In this document: positions 1 through 7,760 of the stretch, piece after piece | Layout of the letters: each line of letters starts with the position of its first letter | Numbering within the stretch: position 1 is the first letter of the stretch | NCBI GenBank assembly: GCA_963734625.1 | Contig: CAVTHW010000023.1 | Location: 1 to 64,000, forward strand | Source of the DNA: CAVTHW01 sp963734625 | Lineage (GTDB): Bacteria > Acidobacteriota > Terriglobia > Bryobacterales > Bryobacteraceae | DNA length: 64,000 nucleotides | Reading direction: 5' to 3' | Made by a program: the position numbers and the translations under genes | Notes under the pieces: model-generated | Databases searched by the model: none | What the model saw: only the letters and a program-made list of their open reading frames with translations | Told to the model about the DNA's origin: nothing

Positions 1-30
1 CAGGACCGTCCCCGGTTCAGTACATGCCCA
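1..30. repeat. REP-like intergenic fragment
   Basis: Bases 3-15 read GGACCGTCCCCGG. The related word ACCGTCCCC occurs at about 15582-15590 beside the RAYT remnant, and ACTGTCCCC at about 32410-32418. These look like pieces of a RAYT-associated REP family, but the copies are short and the window edge cuts this one, so the call is tentative. Confidence 0.3.
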
Positions 31-80
31 GCCCCCGGCACATTCCTTTTCCCGCCTCACCCAGGTAAATTGACTGTGTG

Positions 81-455
81 ATGAGACTCACCCTGGCAAT
101 CTTCATGCTATTTGGAGCGGCCGCCTGCCGCGCCCAAGAGGTCGGAAATCAGCCACCCCGGTGGCGGGCCCTGGCCATCTCCATGGTGGCGCACGGCGCA
201 GCCACTGGCTTTGACTCATGGACAAGCTGGCAGCGGCCGGAGCGCAACGGTCTGCTGGCTGACAACGGCCGTTTCACGGCCAGGAGCGTTTCCATCAAGT
301 CCGGTATCGTCGGAGGGGTCTCCCTGATCGAGATCCTGGTGGTGAAGAAGTGGGGCGCGAAGCACCCCTGGATTGTGCGGGCCTGCCAGATCGGCAATTT
401 CACCTCGGCGGGCATGCTCACTAGTGCTGGTGTGAGCAACCTGCACAGGCGATAG
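81..455 (+). CDS. Small secreted or membrane protein of unknown function
   Basis: A protein of about 124 residues with a clear N-terminal signal peptide (hydrophobic stretch LAIFMLFGAAA, then an Ala-rich cleavage region near residue 17). A second hydrophobic stretch (residues about 72-90, IKSGIVGGVSLIEILVV) suggests a membrane segment. I recognise no named domain. A GTG three bases upstream is an alternative start; the ATG at 81 fits the signal peptide equally well and no strong ribosome binding site separates them. The ORF is compositionally typical of its neighbours and the signal peptide makes it a likely real gene. Exported location is inferred; function is unknown. Confidence 0.6.
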   Translation: MRLTLAIFMLFGAAACRAQEVGNQPPRWRALAISMVAHGAATGFDSWTSWQRPERNGLLADNGRFTARSVSIKSGIVGGVSLIEILVVKKWGAKHPWIVRACQIGNFTSAGMLTSAGVSNLHRR

Positions 456-539
456 TATCCGCCGGGAGCCTTATTCGGAGCGAAGGGTCTTGTATTGGCG
501 CCTAGTTCAAGGTATGCTCTTGAACGGGGTAGGCGCAAA

Positions 540-815
540 ATGGCTAAGCTTCGAACATTATCCGGATTTAAGGCGCAGTATGGCGACCTCACTCTGGTGG
601 TGGTCTCCGAATTCGACGAATGGCGGGTGATCGTCCATGCCCCCGGGGTTATCCTTCAGGGACAGCGTCAGTATAAAGAGCTTAAGGCGAAGGAACACGC
701 CCTGACGATGGTCCAGAACTACGTCACCGAAATAAAGGGCGAGGCCGCCCAGGCTTTGCCGGAACTCGCCTGGGTGCCTACCGAAACTCACGACTGGCTG
801 GTCTGGAGTACCTAA
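540..815 (+). CDS. Hypothetical protein, 91 residues
   Basis: A small soluble protein that begins MAKLRTLSGF and has a mixed alpha/beta look: a beta-rich half (DLTLVVVSEFDEWRVIVHA) followed by a helical segment and a Trp-rich C-terminus (HDWLVWST). No signal peptide or membrane segment. The frame is open from 495, but the ATG at 540 follows a purine-rich GGGGTAGG by about 7 bases, so it is preferred. It converges on the YkgJ-like gene, overlapping its 3' end by 4 bases. I do not recognise the family. Confidence 0.55.
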   Translation: MAKLRTLSGFKAQYGDLTLVVVSEFDEWRVIVHAPGVILQGQRQYKELKAKEHALTMVQNYVTEIKGEAAQALPELAWVPTETHDWLVWST

Positions 816-1237
816 TCCCGCTTTCGGCCGTCGTACATGGCCGGATAGGCCTCCCGCATCTCTGTGAGAACGCGCAGCACCCCCCCGCAGTCAACCGGGG
901 CGCCACTGCCGATCCCCGGACAGTATTTCGCCGCCTTCCTCCACCCGGCGGGCGAACCGGCTAGTTCCGGCCAGAACGGGAACGTCCGGCACTGCGTCGG
1001 CTTGGCCGGATGGAGCGCGCAGCCGGTCTCGTTCAAGAAGTGGCACTGAGCGTTTCGCGGCTTCCTCAATCGCAGAAGATGCCGGGTGCGGAAGATGTAT
1101 TTGGCTTCGAAAGCCCGGCGGCCGAGGCCCAGGCGGGCCGCCGCCCTTCCGAGATCGTCCGCACTGAGGTACACGTACCCCTCCACGCGGCAGCAGTCCG
1201 TACACCCCGGCTGGCAAGCGAAGCGAAATCCATCCAC
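812..1237 (-). CDS. YkgJ-type cysteine-cluster protein
   Basis: A 141-residue protein with the cysteine pattern of the YkgJ / CxxCxxCC family, thought to be a zinc- or iron-binding domain. Visible clusters are CQPGCTDCC near residues 8-16, then C-HFLNETGC-ALHPAKPTQC around residues 65-84, and a final CPG near residue 105. The spacing and the HP-x-KPxxCRTFPFWPE segment are characteristic. The precise function of this family is not established; suggestions include metal chelation or Fe-S-linked oxidoreduction. The start ATG (1235-1237) opens directly with the first cysteine region, normal for the family. No signal peptide, so it is probably cytosolic. Confidence 0.85.
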   Translation of the reverse strand: MDGFRFACQPGCTDCCRVEGYVYLSADDLGRAAARLGLGRRAFEAKYIFRTRHLLRLRKPRNAQCHFLNETGCALHPAKPTQCRTFPFWPELAGSPAGWRKAAKYCPGIGSGAPVDCGGVLRVLTEMREAYPAMYDGRKRD

Positions 1238-1287
1238 GAAATCAGAATAGTGGATACACTGGAGAACTGCATCCAGCTTGCAGTCCT

Positions 1288-1815
1288 ATGCGGATTCTCG
1301 ACGTCGGCTGCGGGATCAACAAGTATCCGGGCGCCATCGGTATCGACAAGAACCCCCGGACCAGGGCGGACGTCCTCTGCGACCTGGACCGCTTCCCCTA
1401 TCCATTCCAGGACGGCGCCTTCGATCGCGTGCGCGTGGTCCACGTCATCGAGCATCTGGCCGACGTGCTGCGCGCCATGGAGGAGTTCCACCGTCTTCTG
1501 GCTCACGGCGGCCGCCTATACATCGCGACTCCTCATTACACCGACTTCAGTTCCTTCTGCGACCCCACCCATCGCTGGCATCTGAACAGCTTCTCGTTTC
1601 GCCACTTCGGAGAAGATCACGGCGGCTTCGACTACTACTCCAGCATCAAGTTGCGTGAGATTTTTGTCCGGGTGAAGCTACTTGCCTTTTGGAGATATCT
1701 CGGATTCGAAATCCTGGTGAACCGGTCCGGCCGATTCAGGCGGTTTTGGGAGCACTATCTTTGCTTCGTCGTCCGCGGCAAGGTCATGGAGTTCGAATTC
1801 GAGAAGATTGGGTGA
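1288..1815 (+). CDS. Class I SAM-dependent methyltransferase
   Basis: A compact 175-residue methyltransferase of the Methyltransf_11 type. Motif I is DVGCGINKYPGAIGID at residues about 4-19 (Gly-rich loop plus the acidic residue at the end of beta2). An acidic motif (DLDRFPYPF) and the post-loop HVIEHLADV segment follow. The C-terminal part (residues 90-175) is rich in aromatics and basic residues and may bind the acceptor. Starting at 1288 leaves almost nothing before motif I, which suits this small subfamily. The substrate cannot be read from sequence; the context (cysteine-cluster protein, four-helix bundle) gives no help. Confidence 0.8.
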   Translation: MRILDVGCGINKYPGAIGIDKNPRTRADVLCDLDRFPYPFQDGAFDRVRVVHVIEHLADVLRAMEEFHRLLAHGGRLYIATPHYTDFSSFCDPTHRWHLNSFSFRHFGEDHGGFDYYSSIKLREIFVRVKLLAFWRYLGFEILVNRSGRFRRFWEHYLCFVVRGKVMEFEFEKIG

Positions 1816-1840
1816 TCTGGCGATTTCGTGATCTGGCGAT
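1813..1840 (+). repeat. Left arm of inverted repeat flanking the four-helix-bundle gene
   Basis: Contains the word GATCTGGCGAT twice, separated by TTCGT. The arm at 2203-2229 carries nearly the same sequence in the opposite orientation (shared pattern TYTGGCGATKTSGTGATYTSGCGAT). The arms bracket the four-helix-bundle reading frame. Confidence 0.6.
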
Positions 1841-1852
1841 GGGGAGGGGAGT

Positions 1853-2254
1853 GTGTCTTCGCCCAAAGAAATCAGAGAGCGCACCACGAGCTTTGCCCTG
1901 CGGGTGATCAAATTGTGCCGATCTTTGCCGAAGACCGGCGAGGCCAGGGTACTGGGCAGGCAAACTCTCCGCTCGGGAACTAGCGTGGCGGCGAATTTCC
2001 GGGCGGCGTGTCGTGCCCGGTCAAGGGCTGAGTTTGCTGCCAAGATCGGAGTCGTCGTCGAGGAAGCCGATGAGGCGGTGTTCTGGCTTGAATTGATCGG
2101 TGACACAAGTATTGTCCCCCGAAGCCGACTCGACGGTCTGCTCCGGGAAGCCAACGAGCTGCTGGCCATACTCTCCGCCACCCGCAGGACCGCGCGCCAG
2201 TCAATCGCGAAATCACCACATCGCCAAATGAAAAATGTTCCGCTACTTTTTTAG
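1853..2254 (+). CDS. Four helix bundle protein (23S rRNA IVP / TIGR02436 type)
   Basis: A 133-residue, mostly helical protein of the family first found encoded in intervening sequences of bacterial 23S rRNA genes; no enzymatic role is known. Recognisable features are FALRVIKLCRSLP near residues 14-26, the R-SGTSVAANFRAA-AR segment at about 40-55, and EADEAVFWLELI at about 72-84. It starts with GTG at 1853, preceded by a good purine-rich site (GGGGAGGGGA, 1841-1850). The 3' end overlaps the start of yraN (2235). An imperfect inverted repeat lies on each side (1813-1840 and 2203-2229), which hints at a small mobile or shuffled cassette. The flanking repeats are seen; mobility is inference. Confidence 0.85.
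   Translation: MSSPKEIRERTTSFALRVIKLCRSLPKTGEARVLGRQTLRSGTSVAANFRAACRARSRAEFAAKIGVVVEEADEAVFWLELIGDTSIVPRSRLDGLLREANELLAILSATRRTARQSIAKSPHRQMKNVPLLF
2203..2229 (-). repeat. Right arm of inverted repeat flanking the four-helix-bundle gene
   Basis: The reverse complement contains TTTGGCGATGTGGTGATTTC, which matches the left arm at 1813-1840 at most positions. It lies in the last codons of the four-helix-bundle gene, just ahead of the yraN start at 2235. Confidence 0.6.
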
Positions 2255-2705
2255 GCTCTTTGATCCTCTGCGCGACCTCGGCCGGCGCCGCTCGCTGGAC
2301 CCAGGCATCGCCTCCGGCTTCCGCGCCGAGGACCTGGCTCACCGCTTCCTGCAGAAGCGGGGCTACACCGTCGTTGCGCGTAATTACCGGCCGCGCTCGG
2401 AACATGGAGAGATCGATCTTATCGCCTGGGACCGCTGCACGCTGGTCTTCATCGAGGTGAAGTCGCGGAGCACCGAGGAATTCGGCGTGCCGGATCGGGC
2501 CGTCGATTATGAGAAGCGGGAAACCCTCATCCGTACCGCCCGGGAATATACACGCCGCGCCGGCGTCCCTTGGAATCAGGTGCGGTTCGATATTGTGAAC
2601 GTCACCTTAACCGATCCGCCTTTTGTCTCCCACAGCAAGGACGCTTTCCCGGCCTATACGGATCACCGTGAGGAGTACTCGCAGCCTCGCGCCTGTTCGC
2701 TATAA
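2235..2705 (+). CDS. yraN: YraN family (UPF0102) putative endonuclease-fold protein
   Basis: A 156-residue member of UPF0102. The diagnostic core is present: GFRAEDLAHRFLQKRGY at about residues 28-44, then HGEIDLIAWD at 57-66 and the LVFIEVKSRS beta strand at 69-78. This D...ExK arrangement resembles Holliday-junction resolvase/restriction-endonuclease folds, but catalytic activity has not been demonstrated for the family. The first 25 residues and the last 30 are lineage-specific. The start overlaps the end of the four-helix-bundle gene in another frame, and no good ribosome binding site is visible. Its own 3' end carries a TATAAT that may drive galT. Confidence 0.85.
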   Translation: MFRYFFRLFDPLRDLGRRRSLDPGIASGFRAEDLAHRFLQKRGYTVVARNYRPRSEHGEIDLIAWDRCTLVFIEVKSRSTEEFGVPDRAVDYEKRETLIRTAREYTRRAGVPWNQVRFDIVNVTLTDPPFVSHSKDAFPAYTDHREEYSQPRACSL

Positions 2706-2706
2706 T
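2701..2706 (+). promoter_or_regulatory. Candidate -10 element for galT
   Basis: A perfect TATAAT lies at the last codons of yraN, 36-42 bases before the likely galT starts. No convincing -35 box is visible at the usual distance, so this is a single-element prediction. Confidence 0.4.
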
Positions 2707-2747
2707 ACAAAACCCGACGCTTCTTGCCATTGGGAGGAACCTTGGCG

Positions 2748-3752
2748 TTGCCTGAACTGCGCAAAGACCCGATCACCGGCCGGTGGGTCATCATCGCCAC
2801 CGACCGCGCGATGCGCCCGACCGACTTTATCCGGCAGTCCGTAGCCCCCACCGGCGGCCACTTTTGCCCGTTCTGCCCGGGCCACGAGCAGAAGACCCCG
2901 CCCGAGGTGCTTGCTTACCGGCCCGGCGGAGGCCATCCCAACGAGAGCGGCTGGACGCTGCGCGTCGTGCCCAACAAATTTCCCGCCCTGCGCGTGGAAG
3001 GCGACCTCACCCGCCAGGGCGAGGGGCTCTACGACCAGATGAGCGGCATTGGGGCGCACGAGGTCATAATCGAGACGCCCGACCACATGCAAAGCCCCGG
3101 CGACCTCACCGAGAAGCAGGCCGAGGACGTCTTTTGGGCCATCCGGGACCGGATCGTCGATCTTCGCAAGGATTCCCGATTCCGCTACATAATCGTTTTC
3201 AAGAACCACGGTGAAGCCGCGGGAGCGACGCTGGAACACGCACACTCGCAGCTCATCGCCCTGCCCGTGGTGCCCAAGCGCGCGATGGAGGAACTGAACG
3301 GCGCCCAGCAGTATTTTGACTTTCGCGAGCGTTGTGTTTACTGCGATATCGTCAACCAGGAGCGCTCCAGCGGTTCGCGGGTCATCCTGGAGACCGATCA
3401 TTATCTGGCGGTCGCGCCCTACGCTGCGCGTTTTCCGTTCGAAACCTGGATCATCCCCAAGAAGCACAGTTCTCACTTCGAGAGCATCGAGATCCCGCAG
3501 GTGAAGAACCTGGGCTGGATTCACCGCGCCGTCATGCGCAAGCTCGAGAAGGTGCTGGAGAAGCCCGCCTACAATCTGATGATTCACTCCGCCCCGGTGC
3601 AGGTAGGCGCCATGGCCCACTACCACTGGCATATCGAGATCATTCCCAAACTCACCAAGGTTGCGGGCTTCGAGTGGGGCACTGGCTTTTACATCAATCC
3701 CACGCCGCCGGAAGAAGCCGCGCGTTTCCTGCGCGAAGCCGGCGTAGTGTGA
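2748..3752 (+). CDS. galT: Galactose-1-phosphate uridylyltransferase
   Basis: HIT-superfamily enzyme that exchanges UMP between UDP-glucose and galactose-1-phosphate (Leloir pathway). Residues follow the canonical order: PELRKDPITGRWVIIA at the N-terminus, a CPFC zinc-binding pair near residue 43, the nucleophile region GATLEHAHSQLIALP, a second metal-site segment RCVYCDIV, and the C-terminal HWHIEIIPK. The active-site loop reads HAHSQ rather than the HPHGQ of classical GalT, as in bacterial variants. A GGGAGG at 2732-2737 precedes two in-frame TTG codons (2742 and 2748); MPELRKDP is the usual start, hence 2748. No galE or galK is nearby. Confidence 0.9.
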   Translation: MPELRKDPITGRWVIIATDRAMRPTDFIRQSVAPTGGHFCPFCPGHEQKTPPEVLAYRPGGGHPNESGWTLRVVPNKFPALRVEGDLTRQGEGLYDQMSGIGAHEVIIETPDHMQSPGDLTEKQAEDVFWAIRDRIVDLRKDSRFRYIIVFKNHGEAAGATLEHAHSQLIALPVVPKRAMEELNGAQQYFDFRERCVYCDIVNQERSSGSRVILETDHYLAVAPYAARFPFETWIIPKKHSSHFESIEIPQVKNLGWIHRAVMRKLEKVLEKPAYNLMIHSAPVQVGAMAHYHWHIEIIPKLTKVAGFEWGTGFYINPTPPEEAARFLREAGVV

Positions 3753-3762
3753 TGCTCTGCTG

Positions 3763-3780
3763 ACAGACTGTAGCGTCTGT
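3763..3780. repeat. Small REP-like hairpin after galT
   Basis: ACAGAC (3763-3768), a 6-base loop and GTCTGT (3775-3780) form a perfect 6-bp stem 11 bases past the galT stop. No U-tract follows, so it is more likely a REP-type hairpin than an intrinsic terminator. Confidence 0.4.
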
Positions 3781-3829
3781 TCGCAGGAAGTATACTAAGA
3801 GATAGCGACACATCGTACGGGGATTAGCA

Positions 3830-6616
3830 TTGCTATGGAAGAGTGCCTTCTTCTTCGGCCTTGCGCTGGCGCTTCAGCCGGTTTTTGCGCAGACCGAACT
3901 ACAGAAGGCGGTGGAGGAGTTCAGGATCCAGACCCGCGACCTGGGACTGCGTCCTGACAGCCCTCGCGGTCAAAATTCGAAGGGTACGGCGGCGCCGCAG
4001 TGGCACGGGCGGATCTTCGAGAATTTCCGAAACGATTTCCTGGACGCCGTCCCGCATGAGATCGCGCAGCGTGGCGGGACGAAGTCTCTGCTTCGGCGGA
4101 ACCAGTTCGGATTCAACATTGCGGGCCCTCTGGCCATCCCGCGCCTCTACCAGAGCGGGCGCAGGACCTTTTTTTCGGTCTCCTATGAGGGTGTCCGCGA
4201 CCGCACCGCCCAGTCGTTTCTCCAGACCCTACCGACGATGGACGAGCGCACGGGCAATTTCTCGGCCACCGTCGATCAGGCTGGGAACTTCCTGCCGATC
4301 TACGACCCCACGACCACCGTCGCTAATCCCAGTTTCGACGCCACCCAGCCGGTGACCGGGGATAACCTCGAGTACCTGCGAATTCCTTTCGCGGGAAACC
4401 GCATTGATCCTTTCCGCCTGGACCCGGTTGCCTTAAGAGCGTTGGACTACTACCCGCCTCCCGGTGCTCCGGCCGGCCCATTTTTCCGCAATAACTACTT
4501 CATTGTCTCCCCCGCAACCAACAACGCCGACGGCGTGATCGGGAAGGTCGATCACAGTATTCGGGCAAGGCACCGCATATCGGTCAACTTGAATTACACA
4601 AAAGGCTTGAATGGAGCCGCCGCCAGGCTGCCGACCGCCGCCAATCCAGGCTCGCCAGATCGGGAATACCGCGAGCTTGGCGGGAGCCTGGAACACGTGT
4701 TCACCAAGTCGGCGCAGACCGTCAACACGCTCAGCTTTTACGGGAGCAATGAAATCTCCCAGGCCGGCGAACAAGGGCAGCCTGACTACGCCGGCAAAAT
4801 TGGCCTGCGCGGCTCCAGCGCGATGGCATTCCCGTCGTTCTCGCTTGCTCCGTACGTCGGGATGGGCCGCGCCAATCCGCAAATCAGGAGCACCTGGACC
4901 AACTACCAGTGGAGGGACAGTCTCTCCATCCGACGCGGCAAGCACAGCCTGATGGCTTCCTTCCGTCACAGCCGCTACCAAGTCAACTCCTTCCAAGCTG
5001 CTTACCCCGCCGGAAGTCTGCGCTTTGACGAGGGCCTGACGAGCCTGCCGGGCATCGTCGGCACCGGCCACAGCTTCGCCAGCTTTCTGCTAGGCCTAGC
5101 CGGATACGGAGAGAAGACCTACGTCGTTTCGCCCTCCTACTTCCGCACTTATTCTAATTACGTCTCCGTGCGCGAGCAGTACCAGGCCCGAGCCGGCCTG
5201 ACGCTCTCTATCTCTCTGGGCCTCAGCCATCAGAGCCCGCAGATCGAGAAATACAACCGGCAGTCGAGCGTGGACCTTTCGGTCATCAATCCCGCCAACG
5301 GCCGGCCCGGCGCGATGATTGTCACCGGGCTGAACGGCATTGGGCGCTCTTTCCAACCGCATTACGTGAAGCTCGAACCCAGCGTCAGCCTGGCCTGGAA
5401 TCCCCTCGGCGACTCGGCGACGGTCGTACGCGCGAGTTTTTCCAGGTATTACGGCTCCCCTTGGACCAACTCGTCCCAATGGGGGACGCAGGCATTCAAC
5501 GCGGCGCCCATTTACCTGTCCACCAACACGCAGATCGAGCCCGCCTTGCGGCTCTCCGAAGGTCTTCCCCCGTTGGGTCGTCCACTGCCCGACCTTCGCC
5601 CCGACGCGCTCAACGATACGAACGCCGACTTCATCTACAGGGGCCGCCTCCAGCCGGCGTACAACAGTGCCTCGCTTTCGGTGGAGCGCCAACTGCCCCT
5701 CGCAGCTATTCTGAGCGTCGGCGCTACTCACGCCACCGGCAAAGACGTCTACGTCGGCAACGGCGTCGCCAATCTCAATGCGCTCCCCGTCTCCGCGCTG
5801 GCATACCGGGACGAGCTCAACGATGAAGCTTTCCGCCGCGCTCTGCGCCCGTATCCCCAGTACAAGAGTCTCAACGTGGGAGGCATGTATCCGGCGGGGC
5901 GCTATCAACGGGAGGCCGCCTTCATCTCCGTTGAAAAGCGCGCTACCGCCGGGCTCAGTCTTAACTTCCGCTACGACTGGACCAGGCAGTGGGACGACTA
6001 CTCGGGCGGCCGTCAGCAATATGCCAGCCGGCGCAGCGAATGGTTTTTGTCATTCGCCACTCCCCACCGGGTGACGTTGACTTACATGTTCGAGTTGCCC
6101 ATCGGAAGCGGCAAGCCCCTGTTCGCCTATTCCGACTGGAGGCGGCACTTGACCGATGGCTGGTCCTTAAGCGGCTCCAGTTCCTACTACAGCGGCGAGC
6201 CCATTGCCCTGCGCCCTCAATTCAACAACACCGGCGGGGTGGTCTCCTCGCTGCGCGTCAACGTGGTTCCAGGCGTCGATCCCCACGTCGCGCACCCGGG
6301 GCCGAACCTGTGGTTCAACCCCGCGGCCTTCGACCAACCGGAGGACTTCACCCTTGGCAACGCCCCTCGATCATTCTTGTCCCTGGTGAATCCGTCCAGC
6401 CAGAATCATGATCTCTCAGTCGACAAGCGGTTCGCCCTGGCGGGGGGTAAGACCCTGGAGTTCAGCGCTGTCGCGCTCAACTTCCTGAATCATGCGAACT
6501 GGCACGACCCGGACCCGGTCATCGGGCCCGCCTCCGCTCCCAATGTAAATGCAGGCAAGATCATCGGCTCCTTCGGAGGAAGAGTCCTCCAGGTGGGCCT
6601 GAGGTACAGCTTCTAA
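3830..6616 (+). CDS. TonB-receptor-like outer-membrane beta-barrel protein
   Basis: A 928-residue secreted protein (signal peptide at residues 1-20, ending ALALQPVFAQ) with the beta-barrel of the large acidobacterial TonB-dependent receptor family. Diagnostic segments include LLRRNQFGFNIAGPL, RTFFSVSYEGVRDR, alternating aromatic strands throughout, and a C-terminal strand ending in Phe (VGLRYSF), as expected for outer-membrane barrels. The usual N-terminal carboxypeptidase-regulatory domain and plug are missing: the barrel-side sequence begins within about 60 residues of the signal peptide. It starts at TTG 3830 after ACGGGGA (3817-3823), with a TATACT at 3791-3796. The VWA-like gene begins on the next base after its stop, so they are probably co-translated. 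Ligand unknown. Confidence 0.85.
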   Translation: MLWKSAFFFGLALALQPVFAQTELQKAVEEFRIQTRDLGLRPDSPRGQNSKGTAAPQWHGRIFENFRNDFLDAVPHEIAQRGGTKSLLRRNQFGFNIAGPLAIPRLYQSGRRTFFSVSYEGVRDRTAQSFLQTLPTMDERTGNFSATVDQAGNFLPIYDPTTTVANPSFDATQPVTGDNLEYLRIPFAGNRIDPFRLDPVALRALDYYPPPGAPAGPFFRNNYFIVSPATNNADGVIGKVDHSIRARHRISVNLNYTKGLNGAAARLPTAANPGSPDREYRELGGSLEHVFTKSAQTVNTLSFYGSNEISQAGEQGQPDYAGKIGLRGSSAMAFPSFSLAPYVGMGRANPQIRSTWTNYQWRDSLSIRRGKHSLMASFRHSRYQVNSFQAAYPAGSLRFDEGLTSLPGIVGTGHSFASFLLGLAGYGEKTYVVSPSYFRTYSNYVSVREQYQARAGLTLSISLGLSHQSPQIEKYNRQSSVDLSVINPANGRPGAMIVTGLNGIGRSFQPHYVKLEPSVSLAWNPLGDSATVVRASFSRYYGSPWTNSSQWGTQAFNAAPIYLSTNTQIEPALRLSEGLPPLGRPLPDLRPDALNDTNADFIYRGRLQPAYNSASLSVERQLPLAAILSVGATHATGKDVYVGNGVANLNALPVSALAYRDELNDEAFRRALRPYPQYKSLNVGGMYPAGRYQREAAFISVEKRATAGLSLNFRYDWTRQWDDYSGGRQQYASRRSEWFLSFATPHRVTLTYMFELPIGSGKPLFAYSDWRRHLTDGWSLSGSSSYYSGEPIALRPQFNNTGGVVSSLRVNVVPGVDPHVAHPGPNLWFNPAAFDQPEDFTLGNAPRSFLSLVNPSSQNHDLSVDKRFALAGGKTLEFSAVALNFLNHANWHDPDPVIGPASAPNVNAGKIIGSFGGRVLQVGLRYSF

Positions 6617-7549
6617 GTGCGCACCCTTCTTTCTCTGCTGATAATCGTGCCGTTGTTCGCCGGGGCCCCTCCCGTCCGCAAGGAAGTGATTCGCGTCCCC
6701 GCCTGGGTGCAGGCGGGAGATGTGGAATCGGAATCCGCTCTGGATGTGGAGAGCCTCACTGTCGAGGTCAGCGGCGCCGCCGTCCGCCCGGTCGCGCTTC
6801 TCGGTCCCTCGGACGATCTGATGCTGCTTGTCGTCACCGACATGACCGGTGACCTGACGCTGGCGGAACTGGCCAAGCGGGCCCTCGACGAGCGCATTGA
6901 TCGATTGCCGTCCAATGCCCTGGCCGGGCTATTGCAGTCCCAAGATGGCTTACGTGTTCTGGTGGACCCCACCAGCAACCGGGCCGCGATGAAGGCCGCC
7001 ATCGACGCGCTTCGGGTGAGCGGCAAAGCCGGCTTGTTGGAGACGATCCAGACCGCGGCTGAGATGGGCGACAAGATACTGGAGAAGGCCGCGGTCCGCC
7101 TGGCGGTGCTGTACATTACCGATAGTGACGTAGGCAACTATCGCGAGGACTTCACGAACCCGGTGGTCAACTGGAGCGATCACGGCGACATGAGCCGCCG
7201 CTTCCGCGACGGCCTGGTGCGAGAAAAGATCTCCAAGCTGGACACGTCGCTGGGCGCCACGGCTACGCCAATCTTCATTTTGCACCTGGCCTACCGCACC
7301 GATGCGCTGAACCGGGCCTATCAGACCGGCCTGATGACCCTGGCCGCCACCACTGGCGGCGAAAGCTACTTCTGTCGCTCCCAAACCGAGATCTCCGACG
7401 CCATGGGCAAGGCGTTCGACGCCATCGCCTCCCTGTACAGTGTCGAGGTTCGCGTTCCGGCCGGGGCCCCTAACGTCGTTGATGTGGTTTTGGAAAGCCC
7501 TGGCCGTACGCTTAACTGGCGCAGCCAGTTCTCGCTGACCGGACCGTAG
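6617..7549 (+). CDS. VWA-like secreted protein (VWFA-related acidobacterial type)
   Basis: A 310-residue exported protein (signal peptide in the first 16 residues) with a degenerate von Willebrand A fold: a beta1 strand DDLMLLVVTDMT, a central VRLAVLYITDSD, and a late strand ATPIFILHLAYR followed by TGGESYF and a helix. The MIDAS DxSxS motif is not intact (DMTGD), so metal-dependent adhesion is doubtful. It begins with GTG directly abutting the stop of the outer-membrane barrel gene, giving strong translational linkage. In related genomes such proteins are secreted and uncharacterised; a partner role for the barrel is my inference. Confidence 0.7.
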   Translation: MRTLLSLLIIVPLFAGAPPVRKEVIRVPAWVQAGDVESESALDVESLTVEVSGAAVRPVALLGPSDDLMLLVVTDMTGDLTLAELAKRALDERIDRLPSNALAGLLQSQDGLRVLVDPTSNRAAMKAAIDALRVSGKAGLLETIQTAAEMGDKILEKAAVRLAVLYITDSDVGNYREDFTNPVVNWSDHGDMSRRFRDGLVREKISKLDTSLGATATPIFILHLAYRTDALNRAYQTGLMTLAATTGGESYFCRSQTEISDAMGKAFDAIASLYSVEVRVPAGAPNVVDVVLESPGRTLNWRSQFSLTGP

Positions 7550-7598
7550 CGAAAGGCGCAAGCTGAACAGACTGCGGAAAAATGGTTCGTCAGGACCG

Positions 7599-7738
7599 CT
7601 CCCTCCCGGTCGCGGTTCGGTGCAGGCGCGGCGCAGTACCGCCGGTGGAGTAGGGGCACGGCGCCGCCGTGCCCCTACGGGAGCCGTCCAGCGCGTCTGC
7701 GGGGCCATGGGGACTCCCTCCCGGTCGCGGTTCGGTGC
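7599..7738. repeat. Intergenic repeat, two exact 25-bp copies
   Basis: CTCCCTCCCGGTCGCGGTTC plus GGTGC occurs at 7599-7623 and again at 7714-7738 in the gap between the VWA-like gene and the SDR gene. The second copy is followed by an imperfect complement (ACCGACCGCGAGCGG, from 7744), so it can fold. A third, diverged copy lies at about 60115-60140. This is a family of short dispersed repeats, not coding. Confidence 0.7.
7650..7678. repeat. 29-bp palindromic REP, copy 1
   Basis: Two 13-bp perfect arms, GTAGGGGCACGGC and its complement, around a GCC loop. The identical 29 bp recurs at 25918-25946. Both copies lie in intergenic gaps. Confidence 0.85.
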
Positions 7739-7760
7739 GGGGTACCGACCGCGAGCGGCC

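Noticed and set aside
3763..3780. Intrinsic terminator for galT
   Set aside because: Stem is short and there is no U-tract, so only a REP-like hairpin is claimed.
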